Shown: positions 27,526-37,219, counted from the stretch's first letter. The stretch: DNA of 64,000 nt from Endozoicomonas sp965261315 (GCA_965261315.1 CBDHDM010000090.1:62001-126000); one strand, 5' to 3'. The notes: generated by a model not told the origin, from the letters alone. A program made the numbers and translations.

Positions 27526-29645
27526 GCAGTACCGGCTTGCTCCTGCCGACCTCTTCAAAGGCTTCCTTATTGGCGACACCGCTGCTATTGCTGGTGGTTC
27601 TGGCCATGCTCATGTTGCCGATTCCTCCATTTTTACTGGATTTTCTGTTCAGCTTTAACATTACCCTGTCGTTGATTCTGCTGATTCTTACCATTTACAT
27701 TAACCGGCCCCTGGATTTTTCTCTGTTCCCGACGCTGTTGCTGGTCGCCACTCTGCTGCGGCTGGCCCTGAATATCGCCTCGACACGGGTGGTGCTGATC
27801 AATGGTCATGATGGACCTTATGCCGCAGGCAAGGTTATCGAGGCATTTGGCAGCGTGGTGATTGCCGGTAATTATTTTGTGGGTTTGCTGGTTTTTCTGA
27901 TTCTGGTGATCGTCAATTTTGTGGTGATTACCAAAGGTGGCAGTCGGATATCGGAGGTGACGGCCCGTTTTGTCCTGGATTCGATGCCGGGCAAGCAGAT
28001 GGCCATTGATGCTGATCTGAACTCCGGTGTGATTGACCACAATGAGGCCCGGGTGAAGCGGGAAGACATTACCCGTGAAGCCGATTTTTACGGAGCCATG
28101 GACGGTGCCAGCAAATTTGTCCGTGGTGATGCCATTGCCGGGTTGATGATCTTGCTGATCAATATTCTGGGCGGTGTGACCATTGGCATCTGGCAATATG
28201 ACATGAGCGGTACCGAAGCCGCTCAGCTTTATGGGCTGATGACTATTGGTGACGGTCTGGTCGCCCAGATTCCTTCCCTGCTGCTATCAACGGCGGCGGC
28301 CATTATGGTTACCCGTATATCCGGGGCTGTGGACATGAACCAGCAGGTTCGACAGGAAATTATAGGGCAACCCAAAGCGTTGATGGTCGCTGCTGCCGTG
28401 CTGGTGGTTATTGGTCTGGTGCCGGGTATGCCTCATGTCGCCTTTGTGATACCGGGCTTATTGATGATGCTGTTTATCTACCGGCGTGTATCCAGAGAAA
28501 GCAGCACTGAGCGGGAAAGTGCTCTGGATGGCAAAGGCGATGAAAGCAGTGTGGCTTCAAAGGAGCGGCTCACATGGCAGGATATATCGGTCGTTGATCC
28601 CATTGGCCTGAGTATTGGTTATCGTGTGATATCTCTGCTGAGTCAGAACCCGGAGCATCCCGGGGTCAATGGCGAACTGGCCAGTCAGATCAGGCATCTG
28701 CGACGGGAAGTGTCAGGACAATACGGCTTTCTGATCCCCATGATTCATATACGCGACAACTTGAACCTGGACCCGGACAGCTATTCGATTCAGCTTCATA
28801 ACGTGGCTGTAGACCATTTTAAACTGAACGTAGGCCAGCTACTGGCGATTGCCATGGAGAATGCCCAGCACCTGCCTTTTGATCCTCCGGTCAAAGACCC
28901 CTGTTATGGGTTAACGGCCTACTGGATACCAGCGACTGAACGGGGGGCAGCGTTGCAGGCAGGCTATACCGTGGTTGACTGCTCCACTGTGATTACAACC
29001 CATGTTGGCAGGATGATAGAAAATCATATCGACGATCTGTTCGGGTTCGAAGAGACTCAGGGGTGGTTGAACCATCTTCGGCAAACCTCTCCGAAGTTAT
29101 GTGACGAACTGGTTCCTGATAAATTACCTCCGGGAATATTGATGCAGGTTCTCAAGCGACTGCTGGCTGATAATATTTCGATTGCTGACAGCCCTCGCAT
29201 TGCGGCCACATTACTGGCCGCTGCTGAGCCACAGCAGGATATTCTGGCGCTGCTGAGTCTGGTTCGTATCACGTTACGGCGACAGATTATCGATCCACTG
29301 ATCAATCGTCAGTCAGTGCCGGAACAGCTTGCTGTGTTTACCCTGTCTCACGAACTGGAAAAAATGCTGTTGATGGCCAGAGAACAGGCCCGGCGGGATC
29401 CACAGTTCTCAGATGAGTCTTTCGTTATCGAACCCAGCCTGTCGATGCAATTGCAGAACAATATTCCAGAGCTGATCCGGCAGGCCCATAATAAACAGGT
29501 GGAACCCGTGCTTCTGGTTCCTGCCCAGCTGTGGCCTCTGCTTTCCCGGTATAGCCGGATCGCACAACACCGGTCATTAACCATACTGACCTTTCAGGAG
29601 ATCCCTGATGATCTCCAAGTGGAAATTATCGGGCAGCTGGGGTGA
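27522..29645 (+). CDS. flhA: FlhA export gate protein
   Basis: The 707-residue protein has about eight N-terminal membrane helices and the signature block RISEVTARFVLDSMPGKQMA followed by IDADLNSGVIDHNEARVKRE. The large cytoplasmic domain forms the nonameric export platform. Length is normal and there are no breaks. It is the last gene of the fliMNPQR-flhBA operon. Confidence 0.96.
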   Translation: MSSTGLLLPTSSKASLLATPLLLLVVLAMLMLPIPPFLLDFLFSFNITLSLILLILTIYINRPLDFSLFPTLLLVATLLRLALNIASTRVVLINGHDGPYAAGKVIEAFGSVVIAGNYFVGLLVFLILVIVNFVVITKGGSRISEVTARFVLDSMPGKQMAIDADLNSGVIDHNEARVKREDITREADFYGAMDGASKFVRGDAIAGLMILLINILGGVTIGIWQYDMSGTEAAQLYGLMTIGDGLVAQIPSLLLSTAAAIMVTRISGAVDMNQQVRQEIIGQPKALMVAAAVLVVIGLVPGMPHVAFVIPGLLMMLFIYRRVSRESSTERESALDGKGDESSVASKERLTWQDISVVDPIGLSIGYRVISLLSQNPEHPGVNGELASQIRHLRREVSGQYGFLIPMIHIRDNLNLDPDSYSIQLHNVAVDHFKLNVGQLLAIAMENAQHLPFDPPVKDPCYGLTAYWIPATERGAALQAGYTVVDCSTVITTHVGRMIENHIDDLFGFEETQGWLNHLRQTSPKLCDELVPDKLPPGILMQVLKRLLADNISIADSPRIAATLLAAAEPQQDILALLSLVRITLRRQIIDPLINRQSVPEQLAVFTLSHELEKMLLMAREQARRDPQFSDESFVIEPSLSMQLQNNIPELIRQAHNKQVEPVLLVPAQLWPLLSRYSRIAQHRSLTILTFQEIPDDLQVEIIGQLG

Positions 29646-29688
29646 GATGACATCGGGTGTAAGGAATTGTCCTGAAAAAACACAGTAA

Positions 29689-29902
29689 ATAACGTGAGTT
29701 CGACGAGACAACCCATTGCGCTGCAAAGGCTTCAGCCTTTTTGTACATATTCATGTTACAAAAAAGAGTGATTTGAGTACTTTAATTGGCTGGCAAAGGC
29801 TCCGAAGGAGCCATTGGACACTTTTCCAAAAAGCATCATGATGCTTCAAGCCCTTAAAATCCAGGGAGCGTAGCCAAAATTGAAGCGTCGAACTCACGTT
29901 AT
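29689..29902. repeat. MITE-like element with ATAACGTGAGTTCGACG ends
   Basis: ATAACGTGAGTTCGACG at 29,689-29,705 is repeated exactly in inverse orientation at 29,886-29,902. The 214-bp interior has two further hairpins (AAAGGCTTCAGCCTTT and GGCTCCGAAGGAGCC) and no reading frame. The right terminal repeat runs into the adjoining transposase remnant, so this may be part of a rearranged insertion sequence rather than a separate element. Confidence 0.6.
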
Positions 29903-30215
29903 ATTAAGCCGTCAGTGTCTTGACCGGAGAATTCCCGACCAGAATACACTAAAAGCAGCAGTAGCTGCCTGGGAAACTGTTCGAAACCAGGTTGAGCCAG
30001 CTGCCATGCTTCGGGGTGTAATATTTGTAATGCCCAATCTTCTGTGGTTCTTCGGTCTGTAACCTCTACATGTCGCCATCCAGACTGCGCCGACGGCCTT
30101 GGCGGCTATATTTGCGGTCAACAGCAATTTCAAGACCCTCTTCAACACATCGTTGACGAACTCTTTGAACTGTTTTTATAGAAACTCCACTGTGCGAAAA
30201 ATTATCGGACGCTCA
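29894..30215. pseudogene. IS630-family transposase remnant, rearranged head to head
   Basis: On the plus strand, codons from 29,894 read a transposase C-terminal piece (HVILSRQCLDRRIPDQNTLK, then AAVAAWETVRNQ). On the minus strand, 30,215 to about 29,995 reads the N-terminal helix-turn-helix part (SGVSIKTVQRVRQRCVEEGL, then VDRKYSRQGRRRSLDGD), a stop, and then the mid-protein piece HYKYYTPKHGSWLN. In an intact IS630 protein the last two pieces would be adjacent and in the same direction. The remnant therefore carries both an internal deletion and an inversion. It is not functional. Confidence 0.75.
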
Positions 30216-30360
30216 CAGAATAAATACTTGTTAGTTCATTCAGAAATAAAAAAGTTCCTTCATCTTCATCTAGTTTTTATGTTTGGAAGAAGCCAGGGTT
30301 TATGCCGTAACTCTCTATTGTTTGCCTTTGACGCAATGTATTCAAACAACAATACTGTGG

Positions 30361-30921
30361 TTATTTTGTATGGGCTGGGCATGTGACCAGATGATCATTC
30401 ACTAAGCCCATCGCCTGCATATAGGCATAACAAATGGTACTGCCAACAAAACTGAAGCCTCGTTTCTTCAGATCGCGACTCATTTGGTCAGAAATATCGG
30501 TAGTTGCTGGTACCTCATCCATACGCTGCCAATGATTGATTAAAGGTTTGTTTTCGACAAAGGACCAGAGGTACTGGCTGAAGCTGCCAAATTCAGCCTG
30601 AACTTTTATGAATGCCCGGGCATTTTTGATGGTGCTTTGAATTTTTAGTCGATTACGGATAATGCTGCTGTCCTGCATGAGTCTGATTACATCCTGATCA
30701 TCCATCCGAGCAACCTGTTGAACATCAAACTGATGAAAAGCCTGTTGATAGCCTTCCCGACGCTTCAGGATGGTAATCCAGCTAAGGCCCGCCTGTGCCC
30801 CTTCCAGAATCAGAAATTCAAACAGTTTTCGGTCGTCATGGCAGGGGACTCCCCATTCTTCATCGTGGTATCGGGTATAGAGTTCATCACCATGGCACCA
30901 GCTGCAACGGGTATCGCTCAA
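30361..30921 (-). CDS. tag: DNA-3-methyladenine glycosylase I
   Basis: The 186-residue protein has N-terminal zinc ligands in SDTRCSWCHGDELYTRYHDE and the family blocks EEWGVPCHDDRKLFEFLILE, EGAQAGLSWITILKRREGYQ and CYAYMQAMGLVNDHL. It removes 3-methyladenine from alkylated DNA. Length matches Tag. It is monocistronic and divergent from slyD. Confidence 0.95.
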   Translation of the reverse strand: MSDTRCSWCHGDELYTRYHDEEWGVPCHDDRKLFEFLILEGAQAGLSWITILKRREGYQQAFHQFDVQQVARMDDQDVIRLMQDSSIIRNRLKIQSTIKNARAFIKVQAEFGSFSQYLWSFVENKPLINHWQRMDEVPATTDISDQMSRDLKKRGFSFVGSTICYAYMQAMGLVNDHLVTCPAHTK

Positions 30922-31049
30922 GGGAAATCATTCCTTTTGATAAGATTTTGCTGATTATTACAACAGAAAACGCAATTATTTGCAGTTTTCTGGCTACCCA
31001 TAAAAATGGCAGTTAAGATAGGTGTTTACTTTGTAATAGGCGATAGCAG

Positions 31050-31535
31050 ATGAAGATAGCCAAAGAAAAAGTGGCACTGTTTCATTACACTCTGAAAAAT
31101 GATGCGGGTGAGGTGCTCGACAGTTCTGAGGGCGAATCTCCGATGGCTTATCTTCACGGTGAGCATAACATTGTGGAAGGCCTTGAAAATGCCCTGGAAG
31201 GCAAACAGGCTGGTGATAAGTTTGAAGTCGTAGTTGAATCTGCTGAAGGCTACGGTGAGTATGATGAAAGCCTGGTTCAGCCTGTGCCTAAAGAGCAGTT
31301 TGGTGACCACCCGGTAGAGGTGGGTAATCAGTTTCATGCGGATACGGCCATTGGCCCACGTGTTGTGACTGTAGTCGCTATTGATGAGGAAGGTGATCAG
31401 GTTGTCATTGACGCCAACCACTCTTTGGCTGGTGAAAATCTCCATTTCAGCATTGAAGTGGTTGAAGTTCGTGAAGCGACCAAAGAAGAACTGGATCACG
31501 GCCATGTTCATGGGCCAGAAGGGCATGTGCACTGA
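31050..31535 (+). CDS. slyD: SlyD FKBP-type peptidyl-prolyl isomerase
   Basis: The 161-residue protein has an FKBP fold with an inserted chaperone flap (residues about 65-130) and the N-terminal block VALFHYTLKNDAGEVLDSSE. The C-terminal tail has His residues (DHGHVHGPEGHVH), a shorter metal-binding tail than in E. coli SlyD. It is followed by a strong terminator. Confidence 0.93.
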   Translation: MKIAKEKVALFHYTLKNDAGEVLDSSEGESPMAYLHGEHNIVEGLENALEGKQAGDKFEVVVESAEGYGEYDESLVQPVPKEQFGDHPVEVGNQFHADTAIGPRVVTVVAIDEEGDQVVIDANHSLAGENLHFSIEVVEVREATKEELDHGHVHGPEGHVH

Positions 31536-31550
31536 TTTTGCATTTTAATT

Positions 31551-31578
31551 AAAAAAGCCGGCTTTTGCCGGCTTTTTT
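31551..31578 (+). terminator. Rho-independent terminator after slyD
   Basis: AAAAAAGCCGGC, a TTTT loop, then GCCGGCTTTTTT form a perfect stem with flanking A and T runs 15 bp after the slyD stop. Because it is symmetrical it could also serve the minus-strand gene ending at 31,600. Confidence 0.92.
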
Positions 31579-31599
31579 GTTGATACTTTTGCAGTGTTA

Positions 31600-31836
31600 T
31601 CAGATGGCAATGTAAACGGCATGCCGTGTTTTATGATGAGTGAGCAGTTGGATATTGGTTAGCAGACCACTTTCCACCATGGCTCTGAAAGCTGCGGCTG
31701 TTCTCATTTTTTGCAGGTCATCCTGATGCTCCCAAAGTCCCATCTCTTCCATCAGCACCCTGATTTTAAACGTTGACCCTTTACTCATTGTATTTATGAC
31801 GTGTTGCAACGGTGTTAACAGAAGGTTCAGGCGCAT
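31600..31836 (-). CDS. Small protein of unknown function
   Basis: The start is set at ATG 31,836, preceded by AAGGAGAG at good spacing, giving 78 residues beginning MRLNLLLTPLQHVINTMSKG. The frame is open further upstream to 31,977 but without a good site. The sequence (TFKIRVLMEEMGLWEHQDDL, then FRAMVESGLLTNIQ) resembles a small winged-helix-like fold, but I do not recognise a family. It lies between slyD and the RND operon. Confidence 0.5.
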   Translation of the reverse strand: MRLNLLLTPLQHVINTMSKGSTFKIRVLMEEMGLWEHQDDLQKMRTAAAFRAMVESGLLTNIQLLTHHKTRHAVYIAI

Positions 31837-32087
31837 ACATCTCTCCTTATTATTCCCAGTCAGTACAGTCTGTTCTTCAGCCTTCTGGTTTTCACTAACT
31901 GCGTGGTTATGCCAACAGAATCTATAACTATGGACTCTGCAGCCATTTCTGGCTGTTAGACATTCGTTGGAGATCATTGATCATGCAAACATAAAGGGCT
32001 GTCTCATCAATATGGATTATATACAAGCATTTATGTATGTATGTAAAATCGTAAGCAATACTAATATGCAAAAATAAGCAGAAGCCC

Positions 32088-33395
32088 ATGAAATTCAGCA
32101 AAGTTCTTATCATCAGTCTGGTGCTGGTGGGTCTGGCGTTGGCCGGTTATCGGATTCAGAGCGGTGGTGACTCTGCTGCGGTTGTTTATGAAACCCCGCC
32201 CGTCCGGGTGGATGTCCTCCAGGTAATTCCGGGCGAACTTTCAGCCTGGGCCTTTGCTGAAGGCACGGTGGAAGCGCTTCAAAAAGCGTTTCTTAATTTT
32301 GAGCAGTCCGGAAAAGTGGTTCATATTGGTAGCCTTTCTGATGGTTCGCCTCTGCGGGAGGGGGTGCGTGTTTTTGGCCCCAATGATGATGTTCGACTGG
32401 GGCAGTTACTGGCCAGGATTGATAACCGTGAAAACACCTCCGAAGTGGTTGCCCTGGAAGCCCGGTTACAGTCTGCCAGAGAACGCCGGAAAGAAGCGGA
32501 GGCCGGTGTTCATATGGCCAGGAATGATCAGAAACAGGCTGAGCAGGATTTTGCCCGAATAGAAACGATTTACAGTAAAGGCGTTGTATCCAGAGATGAA
32601 TATGACCGCCACCGGACCGGAATGCTTAATGCTCAGGTGGGTGTTGAAGCGGCGGAAAGCAGTTTGCAGGCCGCGATTTCAGAGGAGAAAGGCGTCGCTG
32701 CTGACCTGAACCGTGCGACGGTTAATCTGGAAAAAACCAGTCTCTTTGCCCCGTTTGATGGTGTTATTACAGCCATGAATGTACTGCAGGATAATTACTA
32801 CTACCCTCCGGCAGGCATTAGTACAAACCGGGAGCGGGAAGCTGCCAGTGCCATTGTTGTCGTAGACGACAGCCAGTATGAAATCAGGCTCGAAGTTTCA
32901 GAAGCTGAGGCTCGTTTGATCAAGGAGGGTCAGCCTGTCTACCTGGCTCAGGATGATCGAATCCTTTATGACTCTGTGAACTCGGGTTTTGATCAGCCGG
33001 GTATTGTGAAAGGGAGCGTATGGTCTGTTAGTCCATCCCTCAGCCTCCAGCGGCGCTCAAGGCTGGTTAAGGTAAGAACCGGCGCTGATGCACAGGCAAT
33101 ACAGGATGGCATGTTTGTCAGAGCGTGGATTGCTACCGAGCAAAAAGCGGATGTTCTGACCTTGCCATGGCAGGCGATTTCATTTCGTGATGGTAAACCG
33201 TACGTCTTTGTCGTTAAGCCCGATAACCGCGCTGAGCTGCGCTGGTTGTCAATTGGGATTCAGGGGTTGTTGAACCTGGAAGTTGTCAGTGGTCTTCAGG
33301 GTGGTGACCGGGTTGTGGTCCGTGGTCAGCATCTTCTTGCAGATGATAGCTCTGTAGAAGTGATTAATGAGCTTCAGGCGGGAGACAATGAATGA
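32088..33395 (+). CDS. RND efflux membrane fusion protein
   Basis: The 435-residue protein has an N-terminal membrane anchor (residues 5-22). A HlyD/AcrA-type barrel and lipoyl region follow (EGTVEALQKAFLNFEQSGKV), then a long coiled-coil hairpin (residues about 125-215) and a beta-barrel domain (LFAPFDGVITAMNVLQDNYY). It links the inner-membrane pump encoded next (ATGA overlap) to an outer-membrane channel. No outer-membrane channel gene is adjacent. The substrate is unknown. Confidence 0.9.
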   Translation: MKFSKVLIISLVLVGLALAGYRIQSGGDSAAVVYETPPVRVDVLQVIPGELSAWAFAEGTVEALQKAFLNFEQSGKVVHIGSLSDGSPLREGVRVFGPNDDVRLGQLLARIDNRENTSEVVALEARLQSARERRKEAEAGVHMARNDQKQAEQDFARIETIYSKGVVSRDEYDRHRTGMLNAQVGVEAAESSLQAAISEEKGVAADLNRATVNLEKTSLFAPFDGVITAMNVLQDNYYYPPAGISTNREREAASAIVVVDDSQYEIRLEVSEAEARLIKEGQPVYLAQDDRILYDSVNSGFDQPGIVKGSVWSVSPSLSLQRRSRLVKVRTGADAQAIQDGMFVRAWIATEQKADVLTLPWQAISFRDGKPYVFVVKPDNRAELRWLSIGIQGLLNLEVVSGLQGGDRVVVRGQHLLADDSSVEVINELQAGDNE

Positions 33396-36300
33396 ACTGG
33401 CTAACACGAAAGTTGTTTCTGCAAACCCTGTTTGCCCGTCTTCTATTGGGATTGTTTCTGCTCTCGGGAGTGCTTTCCTATAACACAATGGTACGGGAGA
33501 ACTATCCGGACCTGGAGATTCCCAAAGCATTGATCACCGTATCCTGGCCGGGTGCTGCCCCTGAACAGGTGGAAAAAGAGGTCACCAAGCCGCTTGAAGA
33601 TGAAATTCGCAGTGTTAAAGGACTGAAGACTTTCGCCAGTGGTTCATATCATTCCTACTCGATGATTGCTGTTGAGTTTGAGGCGGATATGCCGGTTGCG
33701 GAGGCTCTGCAACGGCTCCGGGCAAAAGTGGATAAGGCAGAAAGCCAGTTCCCGACCGAAGCGGATATCGAAAAACCGGAAATTGAAGAAATGTCGGTAG
33801 CCGACATGCCGGTCATCAGTCTGGTGCTCCATGGCAATGTTGATGATCTGATTCTGACAGATGTGGCAAAACGTCTGGAATCCCAGTTTGAAACAATCCC
33901 GACTGTTAAGAAAGTGACCCTGGGCGGTATGCGGGAAAAAAGTCTGCACATACGACTTAAGCCTTATAAATTGAGGGAGCTTGGGATTTCACCTCTCGTC
34001 GTACGAGACCGGCTGCAGGCAGCCAATCAGGATATGGCCTGGGGGGAATTTGAAGGCAGTGAGAGTACATTTAACCTCTATCTTGCGGGTCGTTTTGACA
34101 GTGTTGAAAAGCTGAAAAAGCTGCCCATCGTCCGTCTTGATGAAAACCGACCTGTACGATTGGGCGAGATCGCAGATGTCAGCCTGAGATTGGACCGTGA
34201 AAAGAGCCGTAACTATTTCAGTCTTGATCATGGAGAGTTTACCCGCGGTATTACATTAGACATCACCAAGCGTCCCGGTGAGGATACGTTTGCTGTTATC
34301 AGAGCCGCTGAACGACTGGCAGAGCAGGTCGTTAGCAGCGATACCTGGCCTCAGGGGCTTCAACTGACCAAGGTAACGGATGACGGGGAGCTGATTGAGC
34401 TGGCCTTTGAAGATATTTCCGGCTCCATGTATCAGGCGGTCATTATCGTCTTTATTGTTTTGATGTTCTTGCTGACCTGGCGGGAGGCGCTGATTGCTGG
34501 TATTGCATTGCCGGTGACTCTTTTAGCGACGCTGGCCGGGATGGCTGTACTGGGATACACCCTGAGTTCAACAGTTCTGGTGGGTATGGTACTGGCACTG
34601 GGCCTGCTGGTTGATGTGTATATTCTGGTCATGGAGGGTATGCATGACGGGTTATATGTCCGTAAGCAATCATTCTCTCAGGCGGCACTGTCTACGGTTA
34701 AAACATTCCTTTTACCAGCCACTGCCGGACAGCTGACTACTATTCTGGCTATGGTTCCGTTGATGCTGGTGGGGGGGATTCCCGGCAAATTCATCCGAAT
34801 ACTGCCAATGACCATTACCATCAGCTTACTGGTCAGCTTATTGGTTGCATTTCTGGTCTGTATACCACTTTCCCGCTATTTGTTGGAAAAGGACTCCGGC
34901 CGCTCCAGAGAATTGTTCATCGACCGCTTGAGCATGAAATACCGAGGTCAGCTCACTGACTGGCTGCTGACAGTCGTTTTAAAGAACCGGATCACGGCCA
35001 TTGCCTGGGTAACCGGAGCGTTTGGGCTATTTGCTTTGAGTTTGCTGGCAGCTGGACAACTACCGGTCATGATGTTCTCTGAAAGTGATGACCGTAAGAT
35101 TGGCGTTGCCATTCAGCTGGGGCCGGATGCCACGCTGGAACAGGCCCAGCAGGTTGCTGACAAGGCCGGGGCGTATTTACGGCAGCAGCCCTGGATTGAG
35201 AAAAATATTGCTTACGTTGGAGAGAAAAGTCCGGTTACCAGCAGTTCTCTGAATGAGGCGTTGTTACCCTCAAAAGCCTATAACCAGGTGGGTTTTACGG
35301 CCATTCTTGTGCCTCGAAAAGATCGGGATCGCCTATCCTTTGAGTACCTTGATGAAATTCGTGATGGGTTGAAAGAGACGCTCAAAAGTGAGGCCGGGCT
35401 GGAAATATTTCTGACCCACGTAGGAGGGAATCCTTACAATGCGGCTCCGGTGCAGATTGAGGTGCTGGGTGAAGACTATGATCTGCTTCGTGATATTTCA
35501 GTGGGTGTTCGCCAGCAATTGTCGCAGATTCCGGGAGCCCAGGGTGTTCGGGATAACCTGGGAGCAGCCCATCGGGAGATTCGTTTCCGTTTGATACCGG
35601 AGCGCCTGAGCTTTCATGGTTTGTCTGAGCACAGTGTTGCTCAACAGATCCGGATGGCCATGGAAGAAGATGATTTTGGGCGGTTCAAGGTGTCTGGCAT
35701 TCAGGATGATCCGGATATCCGTATCAGTATGGCATGGGCAAGCCGGGGTGGAGAGCTGGGCAGCCCACAGCATCTGGCAGAAATGCAGCTGATGACAGTA
35801 ATGACGGATGATGGTCGCAGTGTTCCTTTATTGGACCTGGCTGAATATCAGTTGATGGCCGCACCCCAGGTGTTTGTTCATACTGATGGCCAGAGAGCGG
35901 TTACCGTTCAGGCAAGGGCTGAAGGGCAGACTGCAACCACCATTATGAAAGCGATGATCCCCCATCTGGAAGCGATGAAGCGTGAATGGCCTGTGGGCTA
36001 CGACTATCGACTGGCCGGTGAAATGGAGTCGACGGATGAAAGCTATGGCAGCATGGGGGGAGCCATGGTATTGGCCATGGGAATGATTTTCGTGCTGTTG
36101 ACCCTGATGTTTAATTCTATGCGGCAACCGGTGATTATTCTTCTCGTGGTGCCACTGGCATTAACCGGAACCTTTATTGGCTATTTTCTGGCGGAAATAC
36201 CAATGTCGTTTATTGGTTTGATGGGGGTTGTTTCTCTGGCTGGTATTGCCGTCAATAATGGTATTGTTCTGATTGAAACGATGAATAGTCACCGATTGTC

Positions 36301-36604
36301 TGGTTTATCGGTGGCTGAATCAGCAGCCCGGGGCGCGGCTGATCGTCTGCGTCCGGTAATCAGTACCAGCTTGACTACCGTGCTTGGGCTTATTCCTCTG
36401 GCCAGTAGTGACCCTCAATGGTATCCACTGTGCATGGCGATTATCTTTGGTCTGGCAGCCTCAACGGTATTTGCCATGGTCGTGGTGCCTGCGCTGTATC
36501 TGCTGTTAACCTCTGATGTGAAAACTGCTGGGGACAGTTCTGAGTTTAAAGACAGTCCTGAGCTGGGGAAAAACACTGAGCTACCGGAATTTCAGGCAGG
36601 TTAA
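33392..36604 (+). CDS. RND efflux pump, AcrB-type inner membrane transporter
   Basis: The 1,070-residue protein has twelve predicted membrane helices and two large periplasmic loops. In helix 4, where AcrB has the proton-relay pair Asp-Asp, this protein reads LALGLLVDVYILVMEG, so the second Asp is Val. In helix 10 the usual Lys is Asn (GIAVNNGIVLIETMN), as in several other RND subfamilies. It is probably a drug or small-molecule exporter of a divergent subfamily. It is coupled to the fusion protein upstream and followed by a TetR regulator. Confidence 0.9.
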   Translation: MNWLTRKLFLQTLFARLLLGLFLLSGVLSYNTMVRENYPDLEIPKALITVSWPGAAPEQVEKEVTKPLEDEIRSVKGLKTFASGSYHSYSMIAVEFEADMPVAEALQRLRAKVDKAESQFPTEADIEKPEIEEMSVADMPVISLVLHGNVDDLILTDVAKRLESQFETIPTVKKVTLGGMREKSLHIRLKPYKLRELGISPLVVRDRLQAANQDMAWGEFEGSESTFNLYLAGRFDSVEKLKKLPIVRLDENRPVRLGEIADVSLRLDREKSRNYFSLDHGEFTRGITLDITKRPGEDTFAVIRAAERLAEQVVSSDTWPQGLQLTKVTDDGELIELAFEDISGSMYQAVIIVFIVLMFLLTWREALIAGIALPVTLLATLAGMAVLGYTLSSTVLVGMVLALGLLVDVYILVMEGMHDGLYVRKQSFSQAALSTVKTFLLPATAGQLTTILAMVPLMLVGGIPGKFIRILPMTITISLLVSLLVAFLVCIPLSRYLLEKDSGRSRELFIDRLSMKYRGQLTDWLLTVVLKNRITAIAWVTGAFGLFALSLLAAGQLPVMMFSESDDRKIGVAIQLGPDATLEQAQQVADKAGAYLRQQPWIEKNIAYVGEKSPVTSSSLNEALLPSKAYNQVGFTAILVPRKDRDRLSFEYLDEIRDGLKETLKSEAGLEIFLTHVGGNPYNAAPVQIEVLGEDYDLLRDISVGVRQQLSQIPGAQGVRDNLGAAHREIRFRLIPERLSFHGLSEHSVAQQIRMAMEEDDFGRFKVSGIQDDPDIRISMAWASRGGELGSPQHLAEMQLMTVMTDDGRSVPLLDLAEYQLMAAPQVFVHTDGQRAVTVQARAEGQTATTIMKAMIPHLEAMKREWPVGYDYRLAGEMESTDESYGSMGGAMVLAMGMIFVLLTLMFNSMRQPVIILLVVPLALTGTFIGYFLAEIPMSFIGLMGVVSLAGIAVNNGIVLIETMNSHRLSGLSVAESAARGAADRLRPVISTSLTTVLGLIPLASSDPQWYPLCMAIIFGLAASTVFAMVVVPALYLLLTSDVKTAGDSSEFKDSPELGKNTELPEFQAG

Positions 36605-36612
36605 AGATATTT

Positions 36613-37215
36613 ATGGCGCGTCGTACAAAAGAAGATGCTGAGAAAACACGGCTTCAGTTGTTGGAAACCGCTCTGGCCCTGTTCAGTGATAAGGGAATTG
36701 CCAATGTAACACTGGCTCAGATCGCCAGTGCTGCAGGTGTCACCCGGGGTGCCATTTACTGGCACTTTAAGGATAAATCTCAAATGCTGGAAGCCCTCTG
36801 GGAACGAGTGTTTGATCCGTTAGATCAGCACTTTGCTGCGCAGCTTGAGGCTGATGATGAAGATCCACTGGAGGTGCTCTGTGACTTGGGTAAGCGGGTG
36901 TTGCAGGAGGTAGCCTCTAATCTCCAGTTTCAGCAGGTATGTCGGATCAGCCAGCAGGCAGCCTTTGATCTGCAGATGATTGAGCGCTGGAACCAGTTTT
37001 GCCTCAGAAGCCAGAAGGAAGTCACTCTACTGATGCAAAGAGCGCAGGATCGAGGTTTGCTAAGGGACGACTTAACGCCTGAGGCGGCTTCATTGGTGGC
37101 CAGTGGTTGTTTTCATGGTGTGATTGAGCGGTGGCTTTCGGTTGGGGGAATGGTTGATCTTGAGCGTGAAGGTAATGTCATTGCCGAGACTGTTTTTGCT
37201 GGTCTCAGGCGATAG
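36613..37215 (+). CDS. TetR/AcrR-family regulator of the RND operon
   Basis: The 200-residue protein has an N-terminal helix-turn-helix (VTLAQIASAAGVTRGAIYWH, then FKDKSQMLEALWERVF) and a ligand-binding helical C-terminal domain like that of AcrR/TtgR. It lies 8 bp after the pump gene in the same direction, so it probably represses its own operon. Confidence 0.9.
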   Translation: MARRTKEDAEKTRLQLLETALALFSDKGIANVTLAQIASAAGVTRGAIYWHFKDKSQMLEALWERVFDPLDQHFAAQLEADDEDPLEVLCDLGKRVLQEVASNLQFQQVCRISQQAAFDLQMIERWNQFCLRSQKEVTLLMQRAQDRGLLRDDLTPEAASLVASGCFHGVIERWLSVGGMVDLEREGNVIAETVFAGLRR

Positions 37216-37219
37216 ATAC

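Noticed and set aside
21544..29645. A virulence type III secretion system instead of a flagellum
   Set aside because: The gate genes are accompanied by flagellin, hook-associated, rod and P/L-ring genes with flagellar signatures, and no secretin or needle gene is seen.
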